64,000 bases of DNA from Candidatus Enterococcus willemsii (GCF_009933335.1 NZ_MAEL01000045.1:1-64000); one strand, 5' to 3'; counted from the stretch's first letter, positions 44,844 to 54,574 are shown. The notes: generated by a model not told the origin, from the letters alone. Numbers and translations: made by a program.

Positions 44844-47273
44844 ATGGGGAAAAAAAGAGTATACGAACTTGCAAAAGAAATTAACAAATCAAGTAAAGAG
44901 ATTGTCGAAAAAGCACAATCGCTAGGCTATGATGTAAAAAATCACATGGGAGTAATCTCAGATAGTGAGGAGAAAAAATTACGTCAAGAACTAGGTGGAG
45001 CTGCGTCACAATCGAAAAAACCAGCATCCCAAAAACCAGTAAACCAAGGAAACGCTCAAGGCGACAAAAAATTCCAAACACAAAGAAATAATCCTAACTT
45101 CCAAAACCGCCAACAACAAAGTGGCAATCAAAATAAACAACATCGTTCTGCGCAAAATCAAGGACAAAATCGTTCAAACCAAGCGCAAGGTCAAGGACAA
45201 CAAAATAATCAAAACCGTCCACAACGATCAAATAATCAAGGGCAGACGAATAATCAAAACCGCTCAAATAATCAAGCGGGACAAACAACGAATCAAAATC
45301 GTCCTGCACAAAATCAAGGACAAAATCGTTCAAACCAAACACAAGGTCAAAACAACCAAAATCGTAACCGCAATAACAATTTTAACAATCGTGGTAACAA
45401 TTTTGGAGGTAATCAAAACCGTAACAAATTCAACAAAAAAGGCAGAAAAGGGAAACAACATCCAGCATCTAACAAACCTGCTGTACCAGCTCGTAAATTC
45501 CGTGAGTTACCAGAAATTTTGGAATATACAGATGGCATGAATGTAGCGGATATTGCGAAAAAAATCTACCGTGAACCAGCTGAAATCATCAAAAAATTAT
45601 TCATGATGGGGATTATGGTTAACCAAAATCAACCATTGGATAAAGATACGATTGAATTATTAGCAACCGATTATGGTATTGAACCACAAGAAAAAGTACA
45701 AGTAGATATTGCTGATATCGATAAGTTCTTTGAACCAGAAGAAGTAAAAGCTGAAAATCTAGTTTCTCGTCCACCAGTTGTCACAATTATGGGACACGTT
45801 GACCATGGTAAAACAACATTGTTAGATACTTTGCGTCATTCACGTGTAAGTGTAACTAGTGGTGAAGCTGGCGGAATTACGCAACATATTGGTGCCTATC
45901 AAATTGATATTGATGGCAAACCAATTACCTTCTTAGATACACCAGGGCATGCGGCGTTTACAAGTATGCGTGCGCGTGGAGCAAGTATCACAGATATTAC
46001 GATTTTAGTTGTGGCAGCTGACGATGGTGTCATGCCACAAACAGTCGAAGCGATTAACCATGCGAAAGCAGCAAAAGTGCCAATTATTGTGGCAGTGAAT
46101 AAAGTTGATAAACCAGCGGCAAACCCACAACATGTGATGCAAGAATTAAGTGAGTATGAATTGATTCCTGAAGCATGGGGCGGAGATACTATTTTCGTTG
46201 AAATCTCAGCGAAATTCGGTCAAAACATTGATGAATTATTAGAGATGATTCTTTTAGTTGCTGAAGTCGAAGATTTGAAAGCTGATCCAACACAAAATGC
46301 AATTGGAACAGTAATTGAAGCTCGTTTAGATAAAGGTAAAGGTCCGGTTGCAACGTTATTAGTTCAACAAGGAACGTTAAACGTGGGTGATCCAATTGTT
46401 GTTGGTAATACTTACGGTCGTGTTCGTGTAATGACTAATGACTTAGGTCGACGTGATAAATCTGCAGCACCTGCAACGCCAGTCGAAATTACTGGTTTAA
46501 ATGATGTTCCTCAAGCAGGCGATCGTTTTGTTGTTTTTGAAGATGAAAAGACAGCACGTGCAGCAGGGGAAGAACGCGCGAAACGTGCATTGATTGAACA
46601 ACGTTCATCAAGTTCTCGTGTGACACTGGATAACTTGTTTGAAAGTCTAAAAGAAGGCGAATTAAAAGAAGTTAACGTAATTATTAAAGCTGATGTACAA
46701 GGTTCTGCTGAAGCTTTAGCAGCTTCTCTGAAGAAAATTGATGTCGAAGGTGTTCGTGTAAATATCGTCCATTCAGCTGTTGGTGCAGTAAATGAAAGTG
46801 ATATTACTTTAGCGGCAGCAAGTAATGCGATTATTATCGGGTTTAACGTTCGTCCAACACCACAAGCCAAACAACAAGCAGATACTGAAGAAGTTGATAT
46901 TCGTTTACACCGTATTATTTACAAAGCAATCGAAGAAATCGAAACGGCAATGAAAGGACTACTTGATCCTGAATTTGAAGAAAAAATTACTGGTCAAATG
47001 GTTGTCCGTGAAACATACAAAGTTTCTAAAGTCGGTATCATTGCTGGTTGTTACGTAACAGAAGGCTTCATTCGTCGTGATAGTGGTGTACGTGTCATTC
47101 GTGATGGAATCGTTATTTACGAAGGTAATTTAGCTAGCTTGAAACGTTTTAAAGATGATGCTAAAGAAGTGAAATTGGGCTTTGAATGTGGTGCAATGAT
47201 TGAAAAATTCAACGACATCAAAGTTGATGATGTAATCGAAGGTTACATCATGGAAGAAATTAAAGTAAAATAA
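44844..47273 (+). CDS. infB: Translation initiation factor IF-2
   Basis: An 809-residue IF-2. The IF2_N domain (1-50) is followed by a very low-complexity linker (about 60-205) rich in Asn, Gln, Gly and Arg, then a second IF2_N-like region (about 220-280), the GTPase domain (GHVDHGKT 317-324, [14 protein letters not shown]) and C-terminal tRNA-binding domains. The linker has a 52-codon direct duplication unit (see repeat). GGAAGGTG precedes the ATG. Confidence 0.96.
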   Translation: MGKKRVYELAKEINKSSKEIVEKAQSLGYDVKNHMGVISDSEEKKLRQELGGAASQSKKPASQKPVNQGNAQGDKKFQTQRNNPNFQNRQQQSGNQNKQHRSAQNQGQNRSNQAQGQGQQNNQNRPQRSNNQGQTNNQNRSNNQAGQTTNQNRPAQNQGQNRSNQTQGQNNQNRNRNNNFNNRGNNFGGNQNRNKFNKKGRKGKQHPASNKPAVPARKFRELPEILEYTDGMNVADIAKKIYREPAEIIKKLFMMGIMVNQNQPLDKDTIELLATDYGIEPQEKVQVDIADIDKFFEPEEVKAENLVSRPPVVTIMGHVDHGKTTLLDTLRHSRVSVTSGEAGGITQHIGAYQIDIDGKPITFLDTPGHAAFTSMRARGASITDITILVVAADDGVMPQTVEAINHAKAAKVPIIVAVNKVDKPAANPQHVMQELSEYELIPEAWGGDTIFVEISAKFGQNIDELLEMILLVAEVEDLKADPTQNAIGTVIEARLDKGKGPVATLLVQQGTLNVGDPIVVGNTYGRVRVMTNDLGRRDKSAAPATPVEITGLNDVPQAGDRFVVFEDEKTARAAGEERAKRALIEQRSSSSRVTLDNLFESLKEGELKEVNVIIKADVQGSAEALAASLKKIDVEGVRVNIVHSAVGAVNESDITLAAASNAIIIGFNVRPTPQAKQQADTEEVDIRLHRIIYKAIEEIETAMKGLLDPEFEEKITGQMVVRETYKVSKVGIIAGCYVTEGFIRRDSGVRVIRDGIVIYEGNLASLKRFKDDAKEVKLGFECGAMIEKFNDIKVDDVIEGYIMEEIKVK
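45150..45350 (+). repeat. Direct repeats in the infB linker
   Basis: About 45 bp at 45150-45194 recur almost exactly at 45306-45350 (offset 156 bp, 52 codons). They encode [15 protein letters not shown] and [15 protein letters not shown]. Shorter AATAATCAAAACCG copies lie between. This linker probably changes length by slippage or recombination. Confidence 0.8.
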
Positions 47274-47297
47274 TCAACTCACAAAGGAGGTCTTTTA

Positions 47298-47645
47298 ATG
47301 GCCAATTATCGTGATCGTCGAGTTGCACAAGAGATTTTGAAGGAAGTTAATCAAATCTTGCGAAAAAAAGTACGTGATCCTCGTGTGCAGGAAGTAACTA
47401 TTACGGATGTACATGTAACAGGTGATTTGCAACAAGCAACCATCTATTATAGCTTATTGTCAGATTTAGCTTCTGACAGACAAAAAGCACAACAGGGATT
47501 AGAAAAAGCAACAGGCTTGATTCGTCGTGAATTAGGTCGTGAATTAACACTGTATAAAACACCCGAGCTAATTTTTGAATTAGATCAGTCTGTTTCATAT
47601 GGAAATAAAATTGACGAAATGATTCGCAATTTGAATAAAGAATAA
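47298..47645 (+). CDS. rbfA: Ribosome-binding factor A
   Basis: A 115-residue KH-type protein for late 30S maturation ([27 protein letters not shown] at the start, [17 protein letters not shown] near the end). AAAGGAGG precedes the ATG. It is the last gene of the nusA operon and ends in a strong terminator. Confidence 0.95.
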   Translation: MANYRDRRVAQEILKEVNQILRKKVRDPRVQEVTITDVHVTGDLQQATIYYSLLSDLASDRQKAQQGLEKATGLIRRELGRELTLYKTPELIFELDQSVSYGNKIDEMIRNLNKE

Positions 47646-47653
47646 TGATTGAT

Positions 47654-47685
47654 GGGGTCAGACAAGTGTCTGACCCCTATTTTTT
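47654..47685 (+). terminator. Terminator of the nusA operon
   Basis: GGGGTCAGA (47654-47662) pairs with TCTGACCCC (47669-47677), followed by TATTTTTT. Confidence 0.85.
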
Positions 47686-47722
47686 GGAATGAAAGTTTGA
47701 TTATACCCAAATAAGATGGATA

Positions 47723-47731
47723 TGTTATAAT
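47723..47731 (+). promoter_or_regulatory. Extended -10 promoter of truB
   Basis: TGTTATAAT (47723-47731) is an extended -10 with no clear -35 at the right distance. It would start the truB-ribF unit. Confidence 0.5.
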
Positions 47732-47765
47732 GGTGACTGTTGAAAAAAATAAATGAGGTGAACGC

Positions 47766-48683
47766 ATGAACGGCATTTTACCCCTATGGAAAGAACGCGG
47801 GATGACCAGTCATGACTGTGTATTTAAATTAAGAAAAATTCTACATACGAAAAAAGTAGGACATGGTGGTACGCTAGATCCAGATGTAGATGGTGTTTTA
47901 CCAATTTGTATTGGTAAAGGAACAAAAGTCATTGAATTTTTGACCGATTCAGGTAAAGTCTATGAAGGGGAGATTACTCTCGGTTATAGTACAACAACAG
48001 AAGATGCTTCGGGCGAAATTGTTGAACAACAAGTGTTAGCAAGTCCATTTTCTAAAGAAGAAATTGATCGAGCAATGCATGAATTAATAGGAGAAATTAT
48101 TCAAATTCCACCCATGTATTCTGCTGTTAAAGTAAATGGAAAACGATTATATGAATATGCGCGAAATGGTGAGACTGTTGAGCGGCCAGAACGAAAAGCG
48201 CAAATTGACAGCTTTGAACGCACAAGTGAGCCAGTTTGGCATCCCGATGGCACGCAATCTTGGCGGTTCCGAGTTGTTTGTGGCAAGGGGACATATGTCC
48301 GTACGTTAGCAGTTGATACTGGTAAAAAATTGGGTGTCCCTGCCCATATGTCCGATTTAACGCGAACAGCAAGTGCTGGTTTTGCAAAAGAGCAAGCCGT
48401 GACATTAGCGCAAGTTCAAGAAGCAATGGATAGTGAAAAACTAGGAGATATTCTTTTGCCAATCGAGTTTGGCGTAAAAGATTTTTTCCGAGTAGATATT
48501 TCAGAAGATTTATGGAAGAAAGTCAAAAACGGCATGCGTTTACGTTTTGAAGATTTCGAACTTACTGCAATGCCTACCGAACCATTTGCAGTCTTTTATC
48601 AAGAAAAAGTGGTTTGCCTGTATCAACCACATGAAAAACAACCAGGTATTGTGAAACCACTAAAAGTCTTACAAACAGAATAA
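47766..48683 (+). CDS. truB: tRNA pseudouridine-55 synthase
   Basis: A 305-residue TruB. The catalytic Asp38 stands in GHGGTLDPDVDGVLP, and YSAVKVNGKRLYEYAR and VRTLAVDTG are family marks. The enzyme makes pseudouridine 55 in the T-loop of tRNAs. A PUA-like C-terminal part follows. The ATG has GAGGTGAACGC ahead. It is transcribed with ribF (12 bp gap). Confidence 0.95.
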   Translation: MNGILPLWKERGMTSHDCVFKLRKILHTKKVGHGGTLDPDVDGVLPICIGKGTKVIEFLTDSGKVYEGEITLGYSTTTEDASGEIVEQQVLASPFSKEEIDRAMHELIGEIIQIPPMYSAVKVNGKRLYEYARNGETVERPERKAQIDSFERTSEPVWHPDGTQSWRFRVVCGKGTYVRTLAVDTGKKLGVPAHMSDLTRTASAGFAKEQAVTLAQVQEAMDSEKLGDILLPIEFGVKDFFRVDISEDLWKKVKNGMRLRFEDFELTAMPTEPFAVFYQEKVVCLYQPHEKQPGIVKPLKVLQTE

Positions 48684-48695
48684 GGAGTAAAGAAC

Positions 48696-49634
48696 ATGAA
48701 GATTATAGAATGTCGTCATCCCTATGAGGAAGCAATTATTCCGCCAGAAGATGTTGTACTAGTTTTAGGTTTTTTTGATGGTGTGCATCGAGGACACCAA
48801 ACAGTCATTCAAACAGGTAAGAAAATTGCTGAAGAAAAAAATTTGAAGTTAGCAGTGATGACCTTTAATCAACATCCATCAATTGTTTTTCAAAAGTTAC
48901 AACCAGATACAATGAAATATTTGACTAGTTTAGAACAAAAAACACGATTAATGGAAGAACAAGGTGTCGATATTTTGTATATTGTCGAATTTACTTCTGC
49001 ATTTGCTAGCCTAAAACCACAAGCATTTGTCGATCAATATATTGTCGATTTACATGCGAAAGTAGCTGTTGCGGGATTTGATTATACGTATGGCCCGAAA
49101 GAAATTGCGAATATGGCTTGTTTACCAGAATATGCAAAAGACCGATTCGAAATAGTAACTGTACCAAAAGCGACACTTGAAGGTGAAAAGATTAGTTCTA
49201 CACGAATTCGTGAACATTTAGATGCTGGTCAAATGGAAGAAGTTGCCGATCTTTTAGGTTATACCTATGAAATTGAGGGAACTGTTGTCCATGGAGATGC
49301 ACGTGGTCGTACTTTAGGGTTTCCAACAGCTAACATTAAAACTAAAAGTACTACTCGATTGCCTCAAGAAGGTGTTTACGTAACGGAATTACAAGTCGGT
49401 GACAAGTGGTATCCATCCATGGGATCGATTGGGCATAATGATACCTTTGAAAAAGGCCGCCAGTTAACAGTTGAAGTCTATATTTTAGACTTTAAACAAG
49501 ACATCTATGGGGAACATGTACGTGTACGTTGGAATCATTTTTTACGAGGACAAGTTGCATTTAACGGCGCCGAAGCGTTAATTGAACAGTTGAAACAAGA
49601 CGAAGAAGATACAAGAGCGTATTTTAATATGTAA
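48696..49634 (+). CDS. ribF: Bifunctional riboflavin kinase/FAD synthetase
   Basis: A 312-residue enzyme that makes FMN and FAD from riboflavin. The N-terminal nucleotidyltransferase has LGFFDGVHRGHQ and the ISSTRIREHL motif. The C-terminal flavokinase has GDARGRTLGFPTANI. It follows truB as in many Firmicutes. A terminator follows. Confidence 0.95.
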   Translation: MKIIECRHPYEEAIIPPEDVVLVLGFFDGVHRGHQTVIQTGKKIAEEKNLKLAVMTFNQHPSIVFQKLQPDTMKYLTSLEQKTRLMEEQGVDILYIVEFTSAFASLKPQAFVDQYIVDLHAKVAVAGFDYTYGPKEIANMACLPEYAKDRFEIVTVPKATLEGEKISSTRIREHLDAGQMEEVADLLGYTYEIEGTVVHGDARGRTLGFPTANIKTKSTTRLPQEGVYVTELQVGDKWYPSMGSIGHNDTFEKGRQLTVEVYILDFKQDIYGEHVRVRWNHFLRGQVAFNGAEALIEQLKQDEEDTRAYFNM

Positions 49635-49639
49635 AAGGA

Positions 49640-49672
49640 ACCATCTAACTTTATCGGGTTAGATGGTTTTTT
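49640..49672 (+). terminator. Terminator after ribF
   Basis: ACCATCTAAC (49640-49649) pairs with GTTAGATGGT (49658-49667), followed by TTTTT. Confidence 0.85.
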
Positions 49673-49721
49673 GCTGAAAACGAATGCATTTGATACAATG
49701 GAAACAAAGGGGGAGATTTAA

Positions 49722-50108
49722 ATGGAAAGAAAAGTATATACAGGGAAAAATGTAATGGCTTCTGGACCGTATTCACATGCTGTTGACAGTGGTGAATATA
49801 TCTTCTTTTCAGGCCAAACTGCCAAAAATGCCTTAAATCAAGAAGTTGGCGAAAGTATTATTGAACAAACACGAATGTGCTTTAAGAACTTAGCTGCTGT
49901 GATGCGAGAAGCACAAGTCGCATTTGATAATGTGGTGAAAGTGAATGTTTATCTGACGGGCATGAAACATTTTGAAGAAATGAATGCGGTTTATCAAGAA
50001 GTATTTCAAGATCCGTATCCTGCGCGCACATGTGTAGCTGTTTTGGAATTACCATTAGGCGCAGATGTTGAAATTGAATGTATCGTAAAAAAACCAGCTC
50101 AAGGGTAA
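49722..50108 (+). CDS. ridA: RidA family reactive intermediate deaminase
   Basis: A 128-residue YjgF/YER057c/UK114 protein. The catalytic Arg is in PARTCVAVLELPLGADVEIECI, and FFSGQTA is near the N-terminus. RidA proteins hydrolyse reactive enamines and imines from PLP enzymes. It is a single gene with a GGGGGAG site and a downstream bidirectional terminator. Confidence 0.9.
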   Translation: MERKVYTGKNVMASGPYSHAVDSGEYIFFSGQTAKNALNQEVGESIIEQTRMCFKNLAAVMREAQVAFDNVVKVNVYLTGMKHFEEMNAVYQEVFQDPYPARTCVAVLELPLGADVEIECIVKKPAQG

Positions 50109-50122
50109 TGAGCTGGTTTTTT
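50088..50122. terminator. Bidirectional terminator between ridA and the CAP gene
   Basis: AAAAAACCAGCTC (50088-50100) pairs perfectly with GAGCTGGTTTTTT (50110-50122). It overlaps the last codons of ridA. Confidence 0.85.
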
Positions 50123-51197
50123 ATTCATGATAAAACAATTCTGTAAAATAAGGTTGGTCTTCGTTATTAAAGCTAACGCCAATTCCTAGATTGGCAAAGT
50201 CGGGTTGTAAAATATTTTTACGATGTCCTTCAGAATTTAATAAGCCTTGATGAGCAAAAATACTGCTTGGTTGTCCATACGCCAAGTTTTCTCCGGCGAG
50301 TGTATACGTAATATTATCTGCTGACATTCGATCAAAAGGAGACTGCCCTTCTAAATTGGTATGATCAAAATAATTATTGACGGACATATCTTCACTATGT
50401 TTGCGACCAGTAACTTGGGCTTGCTCTGACCAGGATAGAATAGATAGGCCTCGTTTTGCGCGAGTAGCATTTGTTAAATCAAATAGTAATCTCTCAAATC
50501 CTTCTTGCAATGCAGATGAAGAGGAAGCGTATAAGTTATCTTTAGCTAATTCAGTCTCTTCAGCAATGATTTGAACGGCGGTGATTTTTTCACCCTCATG
50601 TAAATCATAAAAGAACGTAATGTAGCTATTATCTATATGATACACATCGTATTCACCATCACTAGTAATCAGATAGTTCGTCAATCCTTTTCGAATGGCC
50701 TCTAATGGTTCACCTAATATTTCTCGAACAGTTGCTTTTGTTTCGTTGAAGGTAATTCCATTAGTTGAGGACAATAAGTCTTGATTTGTATACAAGCCTT
50801 GTACTTGATTATCTGCGTCGTAACCAACCAAGAAAAAGTTTTGATAGTTTTGATGATAGACAGACCATGAAAATCCGTATTCATTTTGATATTCCGCTTG
50901 TGATGCACCATATTGTTTTTCTATCGCTTGTTTGGTATGACCCAATTCAATATTTGCGATCGAAAAAGTTTGTGATTCAGGAGTAGTAATCGTCACTTTT
51001 TCTGTATTGTTAGACGTTAGGGGATGATTTTCATTCGGTTGATTGCTAGTAAATAAATCAACGACCGTATCTTTGGCGAAATGAAGTCCATTTAAAGCCG
51101 GTGTTTTCCAATAAGGAAAGGTGTAAATAAGTACTGCGACTAACACGAGACGAAACAACCATTTTTTGGCGGTTTTAATAAAAAGCACTCCTTTCAA
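50121..51197 (-). CDS. Membrane-anchored CAP-domain (YkwD-like) protein
   Basis: A protein of about 350 residues. A short basic N-terminus and a hydrophobic anchor (KKWLFRLVLVAVLIYTFPYW) place it outside the membrane. A CAP-associated domain (SQTFSIANIELGHTKQAIEKQYG) and a C-terminal CAP/SCP domain follow (HSEDMSVNNYFDHTNLEGQSPFDRM, GENLAYG, SEGHRKNIL). The start is unclear. AAAGGAG (51188-51194) lies inside the frame opened by TTG 51197, and 8 nt after it comes an in-frame ATT (51179). A longer reading to 51296 would start in a terminator. Confidence 0.85.
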   Translation of the reverse strand: MKGVLFIKTAKKWLFRLVLVAVLIYTFPYWKTPALNGLHFAKDTVVDLFTSNQPNENHPLTSNNTEKVTITTPESQTFSIANIELGHTKQAIEKQYGASQAEYQNEYGFSWSVYHQNYQNFFLVGYDADNQVQGLYTNQDLLSSTNGITFNETKATVREILGEPLEAIRKGLTNYLITSDGEYDVYHIDNSYITFFYDLHEGEKITAVQIIAEETELAKDNLYASSSSALQEGFERLLFDLTNATRAKRGLSILSWSEQAQVTGRKHSEDMSVNNYFDHTNLEGQSPFDRMSADNITYTLAGENLAYGQPSSIFAHQGLLNSEGHRKNILQPDFANLGIGVSFNNEDQPYFTELFYHE

Positions 51198-51260
51198 AAG
51201 GGATACTTCTACTATAACGTATCTAGATGTTAGCTGAGTAGTCAGATTGCTATAAATTAA

Positions 51261-51292
51261 GAAAAAAGAAAAGACTGCTTTTACAGCAGTCT
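51261..51292 (-). terminator. Terminator after the HAD nucleotidase gene
   Basis: AGACTGCT (51272-51279) pairs with AGCAGTCT (51285-51292). On the minus strand a T-rich run follows. It separates the hemW-yjjG unit from the CAP gene. Confidence 0.8.
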
Positions 51293-51298
51293 CCAAAG

Positions 51299-52075
51299 TT
51301 AAGAAAGTTTGTTAATAATTGGTAAGATATCTTTTAAAGTAGTCACTTGATACGTAGGATGAATGTCAGCTACTTCTTGTCCATGATGATTAATCCAAAT
51401 ATTTTGCATGCCAACACGATTGGCACCTAAAATATCAGTTGTTAAGTTGTCACCAATCATGATTCCTTGTTCAACAGGAATGTCGGCCTGAGCTAATGCA
51501 AAATCAAAAATTTTCGGATCGGGTTTTCCAACGCCGACCTCACCAGAAATAATGATAGTATCAAAATAAGCAGCAATTTCAGGCGTGATAGCTAATTTTG
51601 TCCGTTGAAGAGAAGGAGCCCCGTTTGTGACAAGGACTAACTGATAAGTATCTTTCAATGAATCCAAGACGTGATAGGTATCTTCATAAACAAATGGATA
51701 TTTTTTTCGTTCTTGGATAAATTGTTCTGCTAACTTGACACCTAAGTCTTTGTCTTGAATACCGCAACGTTGTAAACCTTTCGTCCATGCCGTTACTTGA
51801 TAAGTTGAAATCAAATGCTTCATTGTTTGGAACTCTTCGCCATGATCATCAAACGTTCCCCAAAGACCTTCGAAGGGGTTAATGCCAATCATTTGTGTAA
51901 AAGGGTATGTTTCATAACTTTGATAAAGTTTGGTCGCTTCTTGACGCACCGCATCTTCTAAAATTTCCTTATTAATAGAAGGAACATATTCGCATGTTTT
52001 TTCAAAAGCAGTTTTAATACTTTTTTTATCCCATAATAGGGTGTCATCTAAATCGAAGAAAATAGTGGTAATCAT
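51299..52075 (-). CDS. YjjG family HAD nucleotidase
   Basis: A 258-residue HAD hydrolase. The nucleophile motif is FFDLDDTLLW (Asp8, Asp10), the Ser/Thr motif LVTNGAPSLQ, the Lys motif GEVGVGKPDP and the acidic motif MIGDNLTTDILGA. It resembles the YjjG/YfnB group, which removes phosphate from non-canonical pyrimidine nucleotides. It is 20 bp after hemW and likely co-transcribed. Confidence 0.88.
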   Translation of the reverse strand: MITTIFFDLDDTLLWDKKSIKTAFEKTCEYVPSINKEILEDAVRQEATKLYQSYETYPFTQMIGINPFEGLWGTFDDHGEEFQTMKHLISTYQVTAWTKGLQRCGIQDKDLGVKLAEQFIQERKKYPFVYEDTYHVLDSLKDTYQLVLVTNGAPSLQRTKLAITPEIAAYFDTIIISGEVGVGKPDPKIFDFALAQADIPVEQGIMIGDNLTTDILGANRVGMQNIWINHHGQEVADIHPTYQVTTLKDILPIINKLS

Positions 52076-52095
52076 ACAGTTACTCCTTTGATAAA

Positions 52096-53256
52096 TTATT
52101 TTGGTAATAAAAATTTTTCAAATACTTCATTGCCGATAAATAAACCAGTTTGAGTTAATTTTAATCGTTCATGATCGATGACAGCCCAGTTTTTATCTAT
52201 TAGTGCAGGAAGGATATTGCCGTAAACGGTCATGAAGTCAACACCGAATTTTTCATGAAAATGAGGTAATGAGACACCTTCTAACTTTCGTAAACCAAGG
52301 AACATCTCTTCTTCAATTTGATTTTTGACTGTTAGGTCTTCAGTTTCAACGATTGGTAACTTGCCTTCGCGTAAAGGCTTCAAATAATGTTGAATAGGAC
52401 CGAAATTTTTATAGCGTTGATTTCCTAAATAGCCACTAGCACCAGCACCGAAACCATAATAGTTGTCATTGTTCCAGTAAACGAGGTTATGTTGTGATTC
52501 TTTACCAGGTGCTGCAAAATTACTAATTTCATATTGATGATGTCCCGATTTAGCCATCGCTTCAATGGCTTCCTCAAACATTTGCGATTCGACTTCTTGG
52601 GTAGGTAGTTCTAAACGTCCTTGGCGTACCCAGTTCATAAACATAGTTTTGTTTTCTAAAATGAGAGAATACATAGAATAATGAGGAAGACCAAGATCAA
52701 TTGCACGATGTAAGGTATCTCGGAAATCTTCAAGGGTTTGTCCTGGAAGAGCGTATATTAAATCTATACTGACGTTGTCAAATTGATTTTTTTCGAGTAA
52801 CTGGATAGTTTCATAAACATCTTCGGCAGAATGCTTGCGTCCGATTTTTTTTAGCAAGCGATTATTAAATGTTTGGACACCCATCGATAGACGATTGACA
52901 CCGTGGTGCTTCATTACCCGTAATTTTTCTTCAGTTAAATCACCGGGATTAGCTTCGACTGTAAATTCTTTTGTAGTCTCAGTTGGCATCAAACGATGAA
53001 TGCCTTCTAGCAGAACATCGAGCTGTGAAGCAGATAGTGAAGTGGGTGTTCCTCCACCAATATAAATTGTATCGGAAATTTTTGTTGGATGAATTTGTAA
53101 GGTTAACTCAATTTCTTTTAGTAAAGCTTGAATGTATTCATCGACTGGTTGGCCTTCTAAAAAGACTTTATTAAAATCACAATAGTAGCAAATATGCTCA
53201 CAAAAAGGGATGTGGATGTAAGCAGATGTACTCTTGCTTGGATTTGGTTTGTGCAT
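52096..53256 (-). CDS. hemW: HemW-like radical SAM heme chaperone
   Basis: A 386-residue radical SAM protein, once called oxygen-independent coproporphyrinogen oxidase. The cluster motif is Cys19-x3-Cys23-x2-Cys26 followed by Asp-Phe, the HemW form rather than the HemN form (CxC). The C-terminal HemN_C domain is present. HemW binds heme and aids its insertion in L. lactis. ATG 53256 follows GGAGGAAC. An extension to 53367 has no ribosome binding site. Confidence 0.92.
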   Translation of the reverse strand: MHKPNPSKSTSAYIHIPFCEHICYYCDFNKVFLEGQPVDEYIQALLKEIELTLQIHPTKISDTIYIGGGTPTSLSASQLDVLLEGIHRLMPTETTKEFTVEANPGDLTEEKLRVMKHHGVNRLSMGVQTFNNRLLKKIGRKHSAEDVYETIQLLEKNQFDNVSIDLIYALPGQTLEDFRDTLHRAIDLGLPHYSMYSLILENKTMFMNWVRQGRLELPTQEVESQMFEEAIEAMAKSGHHQYEISNFAAPGKESQHNLVYWNNDNYYGFGAGASGYLGNQRYKNFGPIQHYLKPLREGKLPIVETEDLTVKNQIEEEMFLGLRKLEGVSLPHFHEKFGVDFMTVYGNILPALIDKNWAVIDHERLKLTQTGLFIGNEVFEKFLLPK

Positions 53257-53360
53257 GTGTGTTCCTCCATCGTTACATAAATGAGTCAGTACCCAAACTA
53301 GTGTAACATATTTTAAGAAAACATTGATGTGTTCGCGAAATTTTGCTGAAAAAAATAAAA

Positions 53361-53387
53361 TTAGCACTCTATAATAAAGAGTGCTAA
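53361..53387. promoter_or_regulatory. CIRCE element 1 (perfect)
   Basis: TTAGCACTC (53361-53369), nine bases, GAGTGCTAA (53379-53387): an exact CIRCE operator for HrcA, upstream of the hrcA -35. It could also affect hemW on the other side. Confidence 0.95.
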
Positions 53388-53404
53388 TTTTTGAGTGTTT
53401 GTTC

Positions 53405-53432
53405 TTGACTTCTAATCTAGATGTGATATATT
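53405..53432 (+). promoter_or_regulatory. hrcA-grpE-dnaK promoter
   Basis: -35 TTGACT (53405-53410), 16 bp spacer, -10 TATATT (53427-53432) with TG one base ahead. It lies between two CIRCE elements, so it is the HrcA-controlled heat shock promoter. Confidence 0.8.
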
Positions 53433-53443
53433 TATATATGTGG

Positions 53444-53470
53444 TTAGCACTTGGATGTTAAGAGTGCTAA
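53444..53470. promoter_or_regulatory. CIRCE element 2
   Basis: TTAGCACTT (53444-53452), nine bases, GAGTGCTAA (53462-53470), with one mismatch to the consensus. It overlaps the likely transcript start, 16 bp before the hrcA start codon. Confidence 0.93.
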
Positions 53471-53486
53471 TTGAGAGGTGATAAAT

Positions 53487-54521
53487 TTGTTAACAGAAAG
53501 ACAAGAAACAATCTTGCGTCTGATCATCCAAAATTATACAAATTTAGGCCAGCCGGTTGGCTCGAAAAAATTGATGGAGGATGGCGTAGAAGCAAGTTCT
53601 GCAACAATTCGTAATGAGATGAAAAATCTTGAAGATGCGGGATTACTTTCCAAAACGCATTCATCTTCGGGTCGAGTACCATCCATCACTGGTTATCGTT
53701 ACTATGTCGATCACCTTTTGAAACCTTCACAAGTGGATAAGAAAGAAATAGAGATTATTCGGCAATCCTTTGGCAGAGAATTTCATGAAATTAATGAAAT
53801 CATTCAGCAATCGGCGAATATTTTATCTACCTTAACAAGTTATACAACTTTATCACTTGGTCCAGATGTTAAGGATCGAAAACTAACCGGTTTTCGCATG
53901 ATTCCTTTGAACAATCGACAAGTCATTGCGATTATCGTGACGGACAAAGGAAATGTGGAAAGCCAAGTATTTACGATTCCAAAATATCTAAACAGTGAAG
54001 ATTTAGAGAAAATGGTTCGAATTATTAATGATAAACTTATCGGGGAACCGTTATTGACGGTTTATCATCGATTACGAACTGAAATACCGATGAATCTCCA
54101 TAAGTATTTCCAAACAACAGATGGTGTCTTAGACTTATTTGAAGAAATGCTCAATCATATTTTTGAAGATAAAATCTTTGTTGGTGGCCGAATGAATCTT
54201 TTGAATTTTGAACAAAACCAGAATGTTGAACAATTTCGTTCGATGTATTCGTTTATGAAGAACACGGATAATTTAAATCAACTATTGGCACCTCGTGATG
54301 GGGCGATTCAAATTCGGATTGGTTCAGAATTAGGCGACGAATTGCTAAATAATATGAGCATGATTCAAGCAAGTTATGATATTGAAGGACATGGCAAAGG
54401 GACAATCGCTTTACTAGGACCGACAAGTATGCCGTATTCAAAAATGTTTGGTTTGATGGATGTATTCAGGAAAGAATTAGCTTTAACATTAGCTGACTAT
54501 TATCGAACATTAGATTCGTAG
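53487..54521 (+). CDS. hrcA: Heat-inducible repressor HrcA
   Basis: HrcA binds CIRCE and represses dnaK and groE until heat stress. The 344-residue protein has an N-terminal winged helix (LTERQETILRLIIQNY, SSATIRNEMKNLEDAG) and the GAF-like HrcA domain. I chose TTG 53487 (M-LTERQ) because GAGAGGTG lies 6-7 nt ahead. GTG 53478 is inside that site. Two CIRCE elements flank its promoter. Confidence 0.95.
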   Translation: MLTERQETILRLIIQNYTNLGQPVGSKKLMEDGVEASSATIRNEMKNLEDAGLLSKTHSSSGRVPSITGYRYYVDHLLKPSQVDKKEIEIIRQSFGREFHEINEIIQQSANILSTLTSYTTLSLGPDVKDRKLTGFRMIPLNNRQVIAIIVTDKGNVESQVFTIPKYLNSEDLEKMVRIINDKLIGEPLLTVYHRLRTEIPMNLHKYFQTTDGVLDLFEEMLNHIFEDKIFVGGRMNLLNFEQNQNVEQFRSMYSFMKNTDNLNQLLAPRDGAIQIRIGSELGDELLNNMSMIQASYDIEGHGKGTIALLGPTSMPYSKMFGLMDVFRKELALTLADYYRTLDS

Positions 54522-54574
54522 GGTTGGCAAGTTAATCTATAGAATGACTTTATTATAGAAGGGAAGTTAGTCCG

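Noticed and set aside
45121-45540. 139-codon open frame inside infB
   Set aside because: It is a frame shadow caused by the repetitive AAT/CAA-rich linker. It has no start signal and lies wholly inside infB.
51198-51296. ATG start of the CAP protein at 51296
   Set aside because: That start lies in the terminator of the upstream HAD gene, lacks a ribosome binding site and puts about 33 extra residues before the membrane anchor.
53257-53367. 37-residue N-terminal extension of HemW
   Set aside because: No ribosome binding site. It runs towards the first CIRCE element. GGAGGAAC directly before ATG 53256 decides the start.
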